Assembly (NCBI GenBank): GCA_937959285.1
Contig: CALGAR010000139.1
Coordinates: forward strand, 1 to 20,166
DNA from: an uncultured Bryobacterales bacterium
GTDB lineage: Bacteria; Acidobacteriota; Terriglobia; Bryobacterales; Bryobacteraceae
Direction: 5' to 3'
DNA: 20,166 nt
Shown here: positions 7,416 through 14,584 of the stretch, one piece after another
Layout: the number at the start of each line of letters is the position of its first letter
Numbering within the stretch: position 1 is the first letter of the stretch
The notes under the pieces: model-generated
Seen by the model: the letters and a program-made list of their open reading frames with translations, nothing else
What the model was told of the DNA's origin: nothing
The model's database searches: none
Made by a program: the position numbers and the translations under genes

Positions 7416-8114
7416 TCCATGCTGCTGAATCCGGTTCTGCACATCGGCGATGTCATACGGTGTCCGCCGGTAAATGACGGCGTTGTGCTCGGGCAGAAAA
7501 ACCGCGTAGGCTGCTCGTGGGTCGAGGTCGCGGGGCTGGCCCACCGATCCCGGATTGATCAGGTAGAGCACATCCGGCTCGAGGTCGAGACCGATCTCAT
7601 CGTGATCCGCTGGGACCCGTCCGATCCGCTTCACTCCATTTCGATGACAGAGGAAGCCGCCCTGAACATGGGTGTGTCCGAAGAAGGAGATCCGGTTTTC
7701 GATGTAGCCCGCAAGCTGGGCGACATCCAGAGTGTTAATCAGATATTCATCCTCGTCAAGCGGCGATCCGTGCAGGATTTGAAAGCCGTCCGTTTCTACG
7801 GGACCTTTCGGCAGATTTCGCAGGTACTCCGCATTGGCCGGCGTAAGCGTTTTCATAGTCCACTCGGCGGCCGCCCGCGCCACCGGGTTGAACCATTCCA
7901 GTTCCTCCGAGCCTGTACAGGCCTTGTCGTGGTTTCCTCGCACGATCACGGATACAGATTCGCGCGCCCACTCGACGACGCGGTTCGGGTCGGGACCGTA
8001 TCCGACGAGGTCACCGCAGCAAAGAATCGTGTCGTAGCTGCCGGCAGCATGATTGAGAACGGCCTCGAGAGCGGGCCAGTTCGCGTGGATGTCACTCAGG
8101 ATCAGGTAGCGCAC
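7374..8114 (-). CDS. Calcineurin-like metallophosphoesterase, YfcE/MJ0936 type
   Basis: A 246-residue soluble protein with the complete binuclear metal motif set: D8 and H10 in LILSDIHANWPALEAVL, D35 in CCGDLVGYGPDP, N61-H62 in VRGNHD, H115 in QILHGSP, and H147 and H149 in FFGHTHV. The GDLVGYGP variant and the NPGSVGQPRD segment near the end are typical of the small YfcE-like phosphodiesterase group. Members cleave phosphodiesters such as model substrates or cyclic nucleotides in vitro, and the physiological substrate is usually unknown. The start is GTG at 8114, inside the upstream phosphoesterase gene (13-base overlap), so the two are probably co-transcribed and translationally coupled. The 3' end runs 42 bases into the end of uvrC on the opposite strand. 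Confidence 0.92.
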   Translation of the reverse strand: MRYLILSDIHANWPALEAVLNHAAGSYDTILCCGDLVGYGPDPNRVVEWARESVSVIVRGNHDKACTGSEELEWFNPVARAAAEWTMKTLTPANAEYLRNLPKGPVETDGFQILHGSPLDEDEYLINTLDVAQLAGYIENRISFFGHTHVQGGFLCHRNGVKRIGRVPADHDEIGLDLEPDVLYLINPGSVGQPRDLDPRAAYAVFLPEHNAVIYRRTPYDIADVQNRIQQHGLPDLLAQRLSVGQ

Positions 8115-9262
8115 AAGCGAATTAAGGCAATTTCAGGCGGCGCGCCGACGCGCACCGGCATTCCGATCGTACCAACTCCGCGCGTGACATAGATTGCAGA
8201 GTTGGGCTCACGGTAAATGCCGTAGACGTAGGGTGTGAAGAAGCGGGCGACGTTGACGTGCTGGTCCAGAATCTCGACGCTCACTTGCCCGCCGTGCGTG
8301 TGGCCGGCCAACACGGCCTGAAAGCCAAGTTTTGCAGCCACCGGGAAGACATCCGGATTGTGCGACAGCAGCAGATTCACTGCGCCGGGAGATATGAGCG
8401 CTTCCGCCCCCGCTAAATACGGGCGATCCTTTCGCTGGTAGTCGACGCCCGCGACGCTCAGCCGCGCCCCGCCGAACCGGAACTCGGTTCTTGCCTGGCG
8501 CAGAAACTGGATGCCGAGCCGTGCTCCCTCACGCGTTGCGTACTCGTCTGCCCGTGCGAAAAACTCGTGATTCCCCAGGCAGCCATAGGTGCCCGCGTCG
8601 GATTTCAGCCTGGCTAACTGCCGCAGGCACGCGTCGAGCGGATCACCCGGATTGGAGATTAAATCGCCGGTGACAAATGTTACATGGGGTTTGCAGTCGT
8701 TCGCCATTTCGACGATTCGGGCGAGCTCGCTCTCTGAGAGGAAGGGGCTGAGATGGATGTCGCTGATCAGCATCAAGCGCAGATTGGACAGATCCGGCGG
8801 AAGCCCTCGGACCGGCAGGTCAACCTCACGCAAGTGAAAGTGATTTCTCTCCACAAATACGCCAAAACCGGTCACGGCGAAAGGGGCGCCGAAGAGGGCC
8901 GTTCGCGCAGTCAGCAGGAGGGCTCGGCGCTCCGGTTGAAAGGAAGGGATGCGCCGCCAGAGGAGCACGGAAAGGAACAAACCGATGGTGAGCGTGCCCA
9001 GCATGAGACCCACCGCCCGAGTCCAACTGACCCACCATGTATCGAAACGGTGCGCCAGCATGTGACTCTTCATCGCGATGGAAAGCATCAGGGCGAGGAG
9101 GCCCAATACAAATCCGGCGATGATCGCATACCGTAACATCAAGGACTGCTGCACGCGGCGCGAGCGGATGCCCCAGAGGTACAGGCGAACCTGCATTGCC
9201 ATCACGATGGTGATGATCACCAGATCGGGGAGCCAGCGGGCGAGTCGTTCCATCGAGAGCAT
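8102..9262 (-). CDS. Membrane-anchored metallophosphoesterase, YkuE/YaeI type
   Basis: With ATG at 9262 the protein has 386 residues. About four transmembrane segments fill the first 135 residues (for example LPDLVIITIVMAMQV, AIIAGFVLGLLALMLS and GTLTIGLFLSVLLW). A calcineurin-like phosphoesterase domain follows, with LMLISDIHLSPF (D168, H170), FVTGDLIS (D200), CLGNHEF (N231, H232), LLLSHNPD and VLAGHTHGGQ (H321, H323). This GHTHGGQ form is typical of the YkuE/YaeI group, which acts at the membrane, sometimes on phospholipid headgroups such as UDP-diacylglucosamine-like molecules. The substrate here is not known. The frame extends to a TTG at 9280, and another ATG lies at 9253. A TACAAT box four bases before the ATG at 9262 argues against the TTG. 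It heads a two-gene unit with the soluble phosphoesterase. Confidence 0.9.
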   Translation of the reverse strand: MLSMERLARWLPDLVIITIVMAMQVRLYLWGIRSRRVQQSLMLRYAIIAGFVLGLLALMLSIAMKSHMLAHRFDTWWVSWTRAVGLMLGTLTIGLFLSVLLWRRIPSFQPERRALLLTARTALFGAPFAVTGFGVFVERNHFHLREVDLPVRGLPPDLSNLRLMLISDIHLSPFLSESELARIVEMANDCKPHVTFVTGDLISNPGDPLDACLRQLARLKSDAGTYGCLGNHEFFARADEYATREGARLGIQFLRQARTEFRFGGARLSVAGVDYQRKDRPYLAGAEALISPGAVNLLLSHNPDVFPVAAKLGFQAVLAGHTHGGQVSVEILDQHVNVARFFTPYVYGIYREPNSAIYVTRGVGTIGMPVRVGAPPEIALIRLCAT

Positions 9263-9266
9263 TTCA

Positions 9267-9272
9267 ATTGTA
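9267..9272 (-). promoter_or_regulatory. Putative -10 box for the phosphoesterase pair
   Basis: TACAAT on the minus strand lies four bases before the ATG at 9262 and 13 bases before the ATG at 9253. No good -35 is visible at 16-18 bases. If used, the mRNA would be leaderless or would start between the two ATGs. The surrounding 9263-9383 contains no gene. Confidence 0.35.
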
Positions 9273-9383
9273 CCCTGCAAGCCTTACTCCAACCCGCAGA
9301 AGACGAACGGTCTGATCATGCAGGTTTCAAAGTCTTGCGGCTCCGATCTGCGGTTGGGCTTCCTTTGCCTTCGGAGCCCGGTC

Positions 9384-10553
9384 CTAGAGCTTACTGGTGA
9401 TAAACGCGCGAATACGCTCGACGGCCTCCATCAGGTTCTCAAACGAATTCGCATAACTGAACCTCAGATAGCCCTCGCCGTACTCGCCAAAGGAGGTGCC
9501 ACTCAGCGCCGCCACTCCAGCCTCTTCCAGCAGGGCGTCGGCCAGTGCTTTTGCCTTCCATCCCGTTCCCTCGATGTTGGGGAAGGCGTAAAAAGCGCCT
9601 TCGGGAATGGGACACCGGAATCCAGGTATTGTGTTGAGGCCAGAACAGAACGCATCCCGCCGGCGCCGGAACTCGGCAATCATTTGGTCCACGGGCTCCT
9701 GCGAACCGTTCAGCGCGGCGATAGCGGCACGCTGGGTGAAGCTGGCGGTGCAGGAGTTCGAATTGACCATCAGCAGATTCACTGCCTCTACCAGCCATTT
9801 CGGCATGACGCCGTAGCCGATCCGCCACCCGGTCATGGCGTAGGTTTTGGAGAAACCGTCGAGGATGATCGTCTTTTCGAGCATCCCCGGCAGGGATGCG
9901 ATGGATAGGGGCGCTTCCTCCCCGTAGTAAATCCGCGAGTAAATTTCGTCCGACAGCACCATCAGATTGCGGTCGCGCACGAGATTTGCAATTTCCGCGA
10001 GGTCGTCCGCGGGAATAACACCTCCGGTCGGATTCTGCGGCGAATTCAGCACCAGCATTCTGGTGCGATCCGAGAGTTTCTCCTTGAGGATGCTCAAGTC
10101 GAAGCTGAATCCCCGTTGTTCGATGAGTGGGATCGGAACCGGCTTCGCTCCGAGGAAGCGGATCATCGACTCGTAGATGGGGAAGCCGGGGTTGGGGTAG
10201 ATCACCTCGTCGCCCGGCTCGAGCAGGGCCAGCATCGAGAAGAAGATGATCGGCTTGCCGCCCGGAACTACACAGACATGCTCCGGCCCCACCTGAATCT
10301 TTCTTGTTCGGCAGATATAGGATGCAATCACTTCCCGCAGCTCGGGCTGTCCCTGCGTGGGCCCGTAGTGTGTCCATCCCTCATCGAGCGCCTGCTTGGC
10401 GGCATCGACGATGTGCTGGGGGGTGGCGAAATCGGGCTCTCCGATCTCCAGATGGATGACATTCCGTCCTTGCGCTTCCAGCGCTCGCGCGCGCACCAGG
10501 ACTTCGAAGGCCGTCTCGTTTCCGATCCGGCCCATCCGTTCGGCCAGTTTCAT
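9384..10553 (-). CDS. Class I/II PLP-dependent aminotransferase
   Basis: A 389-residue fold-type I aminotransferase of the aspartate/aromatic aminotransferase group. Visible signatures are VIHLEIGEPDF near the start, THYGPTQGQPELREVI, the PLP-contacting NSPQNPTGG (N174), SDEIYSRIYY (D202, Y205), the Schiff-base lysine K236 in DGFSKTYAMTGWRIGY, and the substrate carboxylate arginine R364 in GYLRFSYA. It would transfer an amino group between an amino acid and a 2-oxo acid in the cytoplasm; the specificity cannot be read from sequence. An AGGAAG ribosome site precedes the ATG at 10553. Its start overlaps the stop of the OB-fold gene as ATGA, so it is the last gene of the thiolase operon. This suggests a joint pathway, perhaps in branched or aromatic acid metabolism, which is inference. 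Confidence 0.93.
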   Translation of the reverse strand: MKLAERMGRIGNETAFEVLVRARALEAQGRNVIHLEIGEPDFATPQHIVDAAKQALDEGWTHYGPTQGQPELREVIASYICRTRKIQVGPEHVCVVPGGKPIIFFSMLALLEPGDEVIYPNPGFPIYESMIRFLGAKPVPIPLIEQRGFSFDLSILKEKLSDRTRMLVLNSPQNPTGGVIPADDLAEIANLVRDRNLMVLSDEIYSRIYYGEEAPLSIASLPGMLEKTIILDGFSKTYAMTGWRIGYGVMPKWLVEAVNLLMVNSNSCTASFTQRAAIAALNGSQEPVDQMIAEFRRRRDAFCSGLNTIPGFRCPIPEGAFYAFPNIEGTGWKAKALADALLEEAGVAALSGTSFGEYGEGYLRFSYANSFENLMEAVERIRAFITSKL

Positions 10554-10777
10554 TGTTTCTTCCTGAAGTAGGGGATCTCGTTGCGGTACTCGACGAACTC
10601 TACCAAATCGTTAATTGCTACCCGATCTCCTTCGATCCGTGCGGTGATCCTGCCTCCGCTATCGAGGGAAATGATGGCAAGCTGATACGGCGCATCGTTG
10701 ACGAACTTCTCGGGCGGCGACCAGACCGTCGTTTCGGTGTAGACCCTTCCGTTCGACAGAGCGATTGGTTCCGTCAT
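10550..10777 (-). CDS. Stand-alone DUF35-type OB-fold protein
   Basis: A 75-residue protein matching the C-terminal OB-fold half of DUF35 (Zn-ribbon/OB-fold, acyl-CoA-associated) proteins. The pattern is GRVYTETTVWSPPEKF, then DAPYQLAIISLD, GGRITARIEG and the closing EYRNEIPYFRK. Full-length DUF35 proteins are about 120-140 residues and begin with a CxxC zinc ribbon and a helix. Here there is no cysteine at all and the N-terminal ribbon is absent. DUF35 proteins bind next to thiolases and are known to bridge thiolase and HMG-CoA synthase in archaea. Its position, with a four-base ATGA overlap on each side between thiolase and aminotransferase, fits a thiolase partner. This is a deliberate small gene rather than a fragment, because both junctions are tight. 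Confidence 0.85.
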   Translation of the reverse strand: MTEPIALSNGRVYTETTVWSPPEKFVNDAPYQLAIISLDSGGRITARIEGDRVAINDLVEFVEYRNEIPYFRKKQ

Positions 10778-11934
10778 AGTGCGCTCAGAATTGTAACAAC
10801 ACTGGTGGCTCCGCTGCCTCCCAGGTTCTGCGCCAAGGCAAGTTCGGCCTTAGGCACCTGGCGTTCTCCAGCCTCGCCTCGCATCTGGATCACAAGGTCG
10901 CAGATTTGTCCGATCCCGGTTGCGCCGACTGGATGTCCCTTGGCCTTCAAGCCTCCGCTGGTGTTCACCGGCCTGGATCCTGTTCGCAACGTGCAGCCGT
11001 CGGCGGTGTAAGGTCCGCCTTCGCCCTTTTTACAGAAGCCCAGGTCTTCGATGGCTACAATTTCGGCGATCGTAAAGCAATCGTGCACCTCGGCGAGCTG
11101 GATGTCGTCGGGACCTACGCCGGCCATTCGGTATGCCTTTTCCGCGGAAACCTTCACCGCCCGGAAGGTTGTAATATCGTCCTTCTCGTCGAGGGCGACG
11201 CGGTCCGAGGCTTGCGCGATGCCGAGGACACGCACCGCCTTTCCGGCGAAGTCGGAGACGCGCTCGAGCGGAACAAGCAGGACGGCGGTGGCGCCGTCGC
11301 TCACCAGCGAACAGTCGTAGATGGTAAGCGGCTCGGCAACCGGCTTCCCGGCTAGCGCCTGCTCGATCGTGATCCGCTTCCGCATATGAGCCTGCGGGTT
11401 CAGAAATCCGTTGTCGTGGTTCTTGACCGCCACCGCGGCGAGGTGTTCTCGGGTGGTTCCGTACTCGTGCATGTGGCGCCGGGCGATCATGGCGAAGAGC
11501 GCCGGGAAGGTGGCCCCTGCCTTGATTTCTCCTCCCAGATCGCCGGCCGAAGCCAGGATCTCCGCCACTCGGGGCGTTGGCTGGGAAGTCATCTTTTCGA
11601 CGCCTGCTGCAAGCACGACGTCATACAATCCGGCAGCGACACTGGAGACGGCTTGAAAGAAAGCAGCGCCGCTCGAGGCGCAGGCGGCCTCGCAGCGCGT
11701 AGCGGGTATTCCGGTGATCCCTGCTGCAGCCGCCACATAGGGGGCGAGGTGGCTCTGTCCGGCAAAGGAGGGGCCTGCGAAGTTGCCCAGATAGAAGGCC
11801 TCGACCTGTCCCGGGCTGGCGCCGGCGTCGGCCAGGCAATTCTGTATGGCCTCGACTGCCAGGGATCGCAAGTCACGGTCAGGAAAGGCTCCGAAAGCGG
11901 TTTTCCCGATCCCAACTACGGCAACCGGTCTCAT
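10774..11934 (-). CDS. Thiolase-family protein (acetyl-CoA acetyltransferase, SCP-2/archaeal type)
   Basis: A 386-residue thiolase that would condense or cleave acyl-CoA units. The N-terminus has VAVVGIGKTAFG. The likely nucleophile is C85 in TRCEAACASSG. H284 in AEVHDCFTIAE and H334 in GGLKAKGHPVGATG are the expected catalytic histidines. The end reads AQNLGGSGATSVV where classical degradative thiolases have a CxG motif, so this is the SCP-2/archaeal-like subgroup that works with DUF35 proteins. The downstream OB-fold gene overlaps by ATGA and supports this. Start ATG at 11934 lacks a clear ribosome site; TATCCT six bases upstream could be a -10 box of a leaderless message. The substrate chain is unknown. 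Confidence 0.93.
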   Translation of the reverse strand: MRPVAVVGIGKTAFGAFPDRDLRSLAVEAIQNCLADAGASPGQVEAFYLGNFAGPSFAGQSHLAPYVAAAAGITGIPATRCEAACASSGAAFFQAVSSVAAGLYDVVLAAGVEKMTSQPTPRVAEILASAGDLGGEIKAGATFPALFAMIARRHMHEYGTTREHLAAVAVKNHDNGFLNPQAHMRKRITIEQALAGKPVAEPLTIYDCSLVSDGATAVLLVPLERVSDFAGKAVRVLGIAQASDRVALDEKDDITTFRAVKVSAEKAYRMAGVGPDDIQLAEVHDCFTIAEIVAIEDLGFCKKGEGGPYTADGCTLRTGSRPVNTSGGLKAKGHPVGATGIGQICDLVIQMRGEAGERQVPKAELALAQNLGGSGATSVVTILSAL

Positions 11935-12156
11935 ACTACCAGGATACCGCCGCTGTGGTCCTAAGCTCTTGAGTTCTGAAGGGGTGGAGCGGGGATAGGA
12001 AAGGGCTTACCCTGGAGGTAGGAGGATATTGGCCACACAGTTGTCGCTTCCCCTAGAATAAAGAAAGCGCCTAAAAGTTCTTATCCACGTTTTCAAAGCG
12101 GCAACGTCATGCTGTTTAGTAGGCGCATGGTGACCGCGACTCAACTGGAGCCACGC
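11935..12156. promoter_or_regulatory. Divergent intergenic region between thiolase and ECF sigma genes
   Basis: This gap must hold the promoters for both directions. On the minus side TATCCT (11941-11946) lies six bases from the thiolase ATG. On the plus side TAGAAT (12054-12059) is a possible -10 box, with TTGGCC at 12029-12034 at a rather long 19-base spacing. A weak 6-bp stem (CTTACC with GGTAGG, about 12006-12022) is present. The sigma reading frame is open from an ATG at 12109, so part of the region could be coding if that start is used. Confidence 0.35.
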
Positions 12157-12741
12157 ATGACCGACTCCTTCCATGGGAAGCCGGCATTTGACGGAGAGGA
12201 ACGCTCAAGTGGAACGGCTGCGATCGCCGAGGAAGCCCGGGAGCGTCAAAGCCGCTTTATAGAGGACAACCTCCGGCGGATCTTCCTGCTCATCTACCGC
12301 CTGGTCGGCAACGTCGACGATGCTCAGGATCTGACCCAGGAAGCATTCATCAAGGCTCTCCAGCACAAGGATCAACTCCGCGATCTGGACAAGGCCGCCC
12401 ACTGGCTGTCTCGCATCGCCAGCAATACGGCGATCGATTTTCTCCGCCGGCACAGCCGCGTCAACTTCTGTGAAATCGAAGAGACGACAGAGCCCTTCCG
12501 GTCGTCGCCCCAGGAAAGCCCTGAGCAACTGATGCTGGACGCAGAGCGCCAGGAATATCTCGAGGATGGACTGCGCCAGTTGACTGAGCGGGAGCGCGTA
12601 GCGCTGGTGCTCCGGGACGTTGAGGGTCTGCCGGCCGAAGAGGTAGCACGCCGACTGAATTGCTCGAAAGCCACAGTTCGGTCGCACATAGCCAATGCGC
12701 GGATCAAGTTCCGCCGCTACCTGGAAAGAAGGAAGGCATGA
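12157..12741 (+). CDS. ECF-type RNA polymerase sigma factor
   Basis: A 194-residue sigma-70 family factor with only regions 2 and 4. Region 2 shows RLVGNVDDAQDLTQEAFIKA and then AAHWLSRIASNTAIDFLRR, the -10 recognition and core-binding helices. Region 4 shows LRQLTERERVALVLRDVEGL followed by the helix-turn-helix AEEVARRLNCSKATVRSHI for the -35 element. The frame is open from an ATG at 12109, but TGGAG six bases before the ATG at 12157 gives the better start. The zinc-type anti-sigma gene overlaps the stop as ATGA, so the factor is probably held inactive by that membrane protein until an envelope signal releases it. Autoregulation from the upstream promoter is usual for such units and is inferred here. 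Confidence 0.94.
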   Translation: MTDSFHGKPAFDGEERSSGTAAIAEEARERQSRFIEDNLRRIFLLIYRLVGNVDDAQDLTQEAFIKALQHKDQLRDLDKAAHWLSRIASNTAIDFLRRHSRVNFCEIEETTEPFRSSPQESPEQLMLDAERQEYLEDGLRQLTERERVALVLRDVEGLPAEEVARRLNCSKATVRSHIANARIKFRRYLERRKA

Positions 12742-13304
12742 CTCATCCGAGCGATGTAGACCTTGCTTTATATGCAGGCGGCGAGATGGGCCGCTTTGGC
12801 CGGTGGCAAATCCAGCGCCACCTTAGCAAATGCGGGCGTTGTCGCGAGGAAGTCGTTTCTTTCCGTGCTGTCAGGGAAGGTTTGCGGCGCGGCGGCGCGA
12901 CAATTCCGCAGGGTGTGAACTGGAGCCGTCTTGCCGCTGAGATGAAGGCCAACATACGCCTTGGCCTGGATGCCGGCGAAATCGTTGCGCAGCCTCAGGC
13001 CCCTCCCGTTCGTCTGGGATGGCGGCCGGCGGTGGCTCTGGGAGCATTGACTCTTGTCATCCTATCCGGGTGGTGGCTCCATCTTCCAAGCCCTGTTTTG
13101 AAGGAAGAAGTTGCGGAAACCGGAGTCGTCCTGGGTGCGGCGGATGGCGCGATCGAATTGAGGGATGGAGCCTCCAGCCTTACGCTGGTACATCCGGGGG
13201 CGGAAAACGTTACATATCTGGTCGACTTTGAAGGTTCCGTCCGCGCACGCTATGTGGATTCGGAGAGCGGACAGGTTACCATTCAGAACCTCTATGCGGA
13301 GTAA
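12738..13304 (+). CDS. Membrane anti-sigma factor with zinc-binding (ZAS) motif
   Basis: A 188-residue protein. The N-terminal cytoplasmic part carries the ZAS motif H28-x3-C32-x2-C35 in QRHLSKCGRCREEVVSF, which binds the cognate sigma factor. One membrane segment lies near residues 96-115 (PAVALGALTLVILSGWWLHL). The following 70 residues would be outside the membrane, are beta-rich, and resemble a short sensor segment. The ATG at 12738 overlaps the sigma gene by four bases, and the next gene starts inside this one, so the three form an operon. The ligand or signal is unknown. The earlier in-frame ATG at 12660 lies within the sigma gene and is rejected. Confidence 0.9.
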   Translation: MTHPSDVDLALYAGGEMGRFGRWQIQRHLSKCGRCREEVVSFRAVREGLRRGGATIPQGVNWSRLAAEMKANIRLGLDAGEIVAQPQAPPVRLGWRPAVALGALTLVILSGWWLHLPSPVLKEEVAETGVVLGAADGAIELRDGASSLTLVHPGAENVTYLVDFEGSVRARYVDSESGQVTIQNLYAE

Positions 13305-14433
13305 GGGTCTGCTATTTCTCCTTCTTCCGGCGCTTGCGGTCGTTGTCTCGGCTGATGCGCAGACCCCGGCCCTAAAGGCTGGAAGTAACTTCCATATCGA
13401 TCTGCCAAAGGACTCTCCAGTTACGGTTGTCTCTGTTGATATGGGCCAGTCCCGCGCGGAAGCGCGCGGGGGAGCGATGATGCTGGATCTGCGAACGCTC
13501 CTCACCTTGCGGAACTCGGGATCGCAGCAGATCCGCGGCGCCGCTTTGCTGGTCACGGCGCAGGAAGTGACGCCGGGCGGTAAAGCGTCGGTGATCGTGC
13601 CAAGTCTTTCTGTCCCTCCTGGGGAGACGTTCCCCGTTCGAATCGACTTGCGCCTGCTGCGTCCTCTTGCGCATGGCAACGGTCCGCTGGTTCGGGTGAC
13701 ACTCGACGGGGTTCTGTTTGATGACCTGACATTCTACGGCCCTAACCGCCTGAATTCCCGCCGCGTCATGACCCAGTGGGAGCTGGAGGCGCGCCGGGAC
13801 CGCCGCTACTTCCTTTCCCGGTTGGAGTCGGAGGGACCGGAAGGGCTGCGTAAGGAACTGCTCGCAAGCATCGCCCGGCAGAGCGAGCGACCTCGCATCG
13901 ACGTGAAGTTCGCCCGTTCCGGACGAAGCACCAACACAGAGCCCGAGCGTGAAATAAAAATTGCGTTTGTCAGCTTTCCGGATGCTCCTGTTGAGGTTCT
14001 CGGCGGAGTGGCGCGCGTGGCTGGAAACGAAGCTCGGGCCCCTGTCATTGAAGTCCAGAACAAGTCCGACCGCATCGTTCGCCACCTGGAGCTTGGCTGG
14101 CTGATTCGTGATCGCAACGGCCGCGAATTTATGGGCGGGTCCGTGCCGTCAGACCTGGTTCTTGGCCCAGGAGAGCATTCGCAGATTGCGCAGAAGGCGG
14201 CACTGCGGTTCTCTGAGCGGTCGAATTCGCCGGTACCTGTGCAGAGCATGACCGGCTTTGTCGCCAGTGTAGAGTTTGCGGATGGGCATTTGTGGATTCC
14301 CACCCGTTCCGAGCTCGCACACCCCCGTCTGCAGCGGGCTCTCGCTCCCTCTCCCGAAGAGCAACGTCTTACCGAGCTGTATCGGAAGAAAGGCCTTGCA
14401 GCCGTGGTGGAGGAGCTCAAGCGGCTCCGCTAA
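13294..14433 (+). CDS. Secreted beta-rich protein of the ECF operon, unknown function
   Basis: With ATG at 13294 the protein has 379 residues and a clear signal peptide (MRSKGLLFLLLPALAVVVSA, cleavage near DAQ). I do not recognise the family. Two beta-rich stretches look alike: residues about 44-150 and about 232-340. Each has an LRN/VQN turn followed by strands, a P-S-L-x(2)-PGE-like motif (SLSVPPGE at 104-111, SDLVLGPGE at 286-294) and a final V-x-DG-x-hydrophobic segment. Between them lies a charged helical linker (WELEARRDRRYFLSRLESEG), and the C-terminal 30 residues are helical and charged. The start overlaps the anti-sigma gene by 11 bases, so it is the third gene of the unit and may act in signal perception or in the response. 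The frame is also open from 13165, but that start lies deep in the anti-sigma gene. Confidence 0.82.
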   Translation: MRSKGLLFLLLPALAVVVSADAQTPALKAGSNFHIDLPKDSPVTVVSVDMGQSRAEARGGAMMLDLRTLLTLRNSGSQQIRGAALLVTAQEVTPGGKASVIVPSLSVPPGETFPVRIDLRLLRPLAHGNGPLVRVTLDGVLFDDLTFYGPNRLNSRRVMTQWELEARRDRRYFLSRLESEGPEGLRKELLASIARQSERPRIDVKFARSGRSTNTEPEREIKIAFVSFPDAPVEVLGGVARVAGNEARAPVIEVQNKSDRIVRHLELGWLIRDRNGREFMGGSVPSDLVLGPGEHSQIAQKAALRFSERSNSPVPVQSMTGFVASVEFADGHLWIPTRSELAHPRLQRALAPSPEEQRLTELYRKKGLAAVVEELKRLR

Positions 14434-14486
14434 CTCAGCCTAAGCTTCTAGTAACCTGCCGGGCAATCAATCTTTAGCCGGTCTTG

Positions 14487-14525
14487 CCTCGCCAATGTAT
14501 TTTCCGGATAACAGAACAGGCGAGG
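14487..14525. repeat. 7-bp inverted repeat with 25-base loop
   Basis: CCTCGCC (14487-14493) and GGCGAGG (14519-14525) are perfect inverted copies, and a G-T pair could add one more. The sequence after it is TTTAAAG, which is too short a T-run for a convincing terminator. It lies between the ECF operon and the PSD1 gene and could end the first transcript or bind a regulator. Confidence 0.35.
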
Positions 14526-14553
14526 TTTAAAGCCCTCCGCAGCCTAAAAAGGG

Positions 14554-14561
14554 TATAGAAT
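14554..14561 (+). promoter_or_regulatory. Putative -10 box of the PSD1/DUF1501 operon
   Basis: TATAGAAT lies 23 bases before the ATG at 14585. TATAGA or TAGAAT can each be read as a -10 hexamer. No -35 hexamer stands out at 16-18 bases, so it may depend on another sigma factor or an activator. The 14434-14584 gap otherwise holds only the inverted repeat. Confidence 0.4.
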
Positions 14562-14584
14562 CTACGGCTAGAGCTGTTGAAGCC

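Noticed and set aside
7419..8192. Plus-strand open frame of 257 codons
   Set aside because: It is opposite the YfcE-type phosphoesterase with all its metal motifs; no domain is seen in the plus frame.
9439..10377. Minus-strand open frame of 312 codons
   Set aside because: It is an alternative frame inside the aminotransferase gene, whose own frame holds all catalytic motifs.
12109..12156. ATG at 12109 as the sigma factor start
   Set aside because: It has no ribosome site, whereas TGGAG precedes the ATG at 12157. It is not excluded, only less likely.
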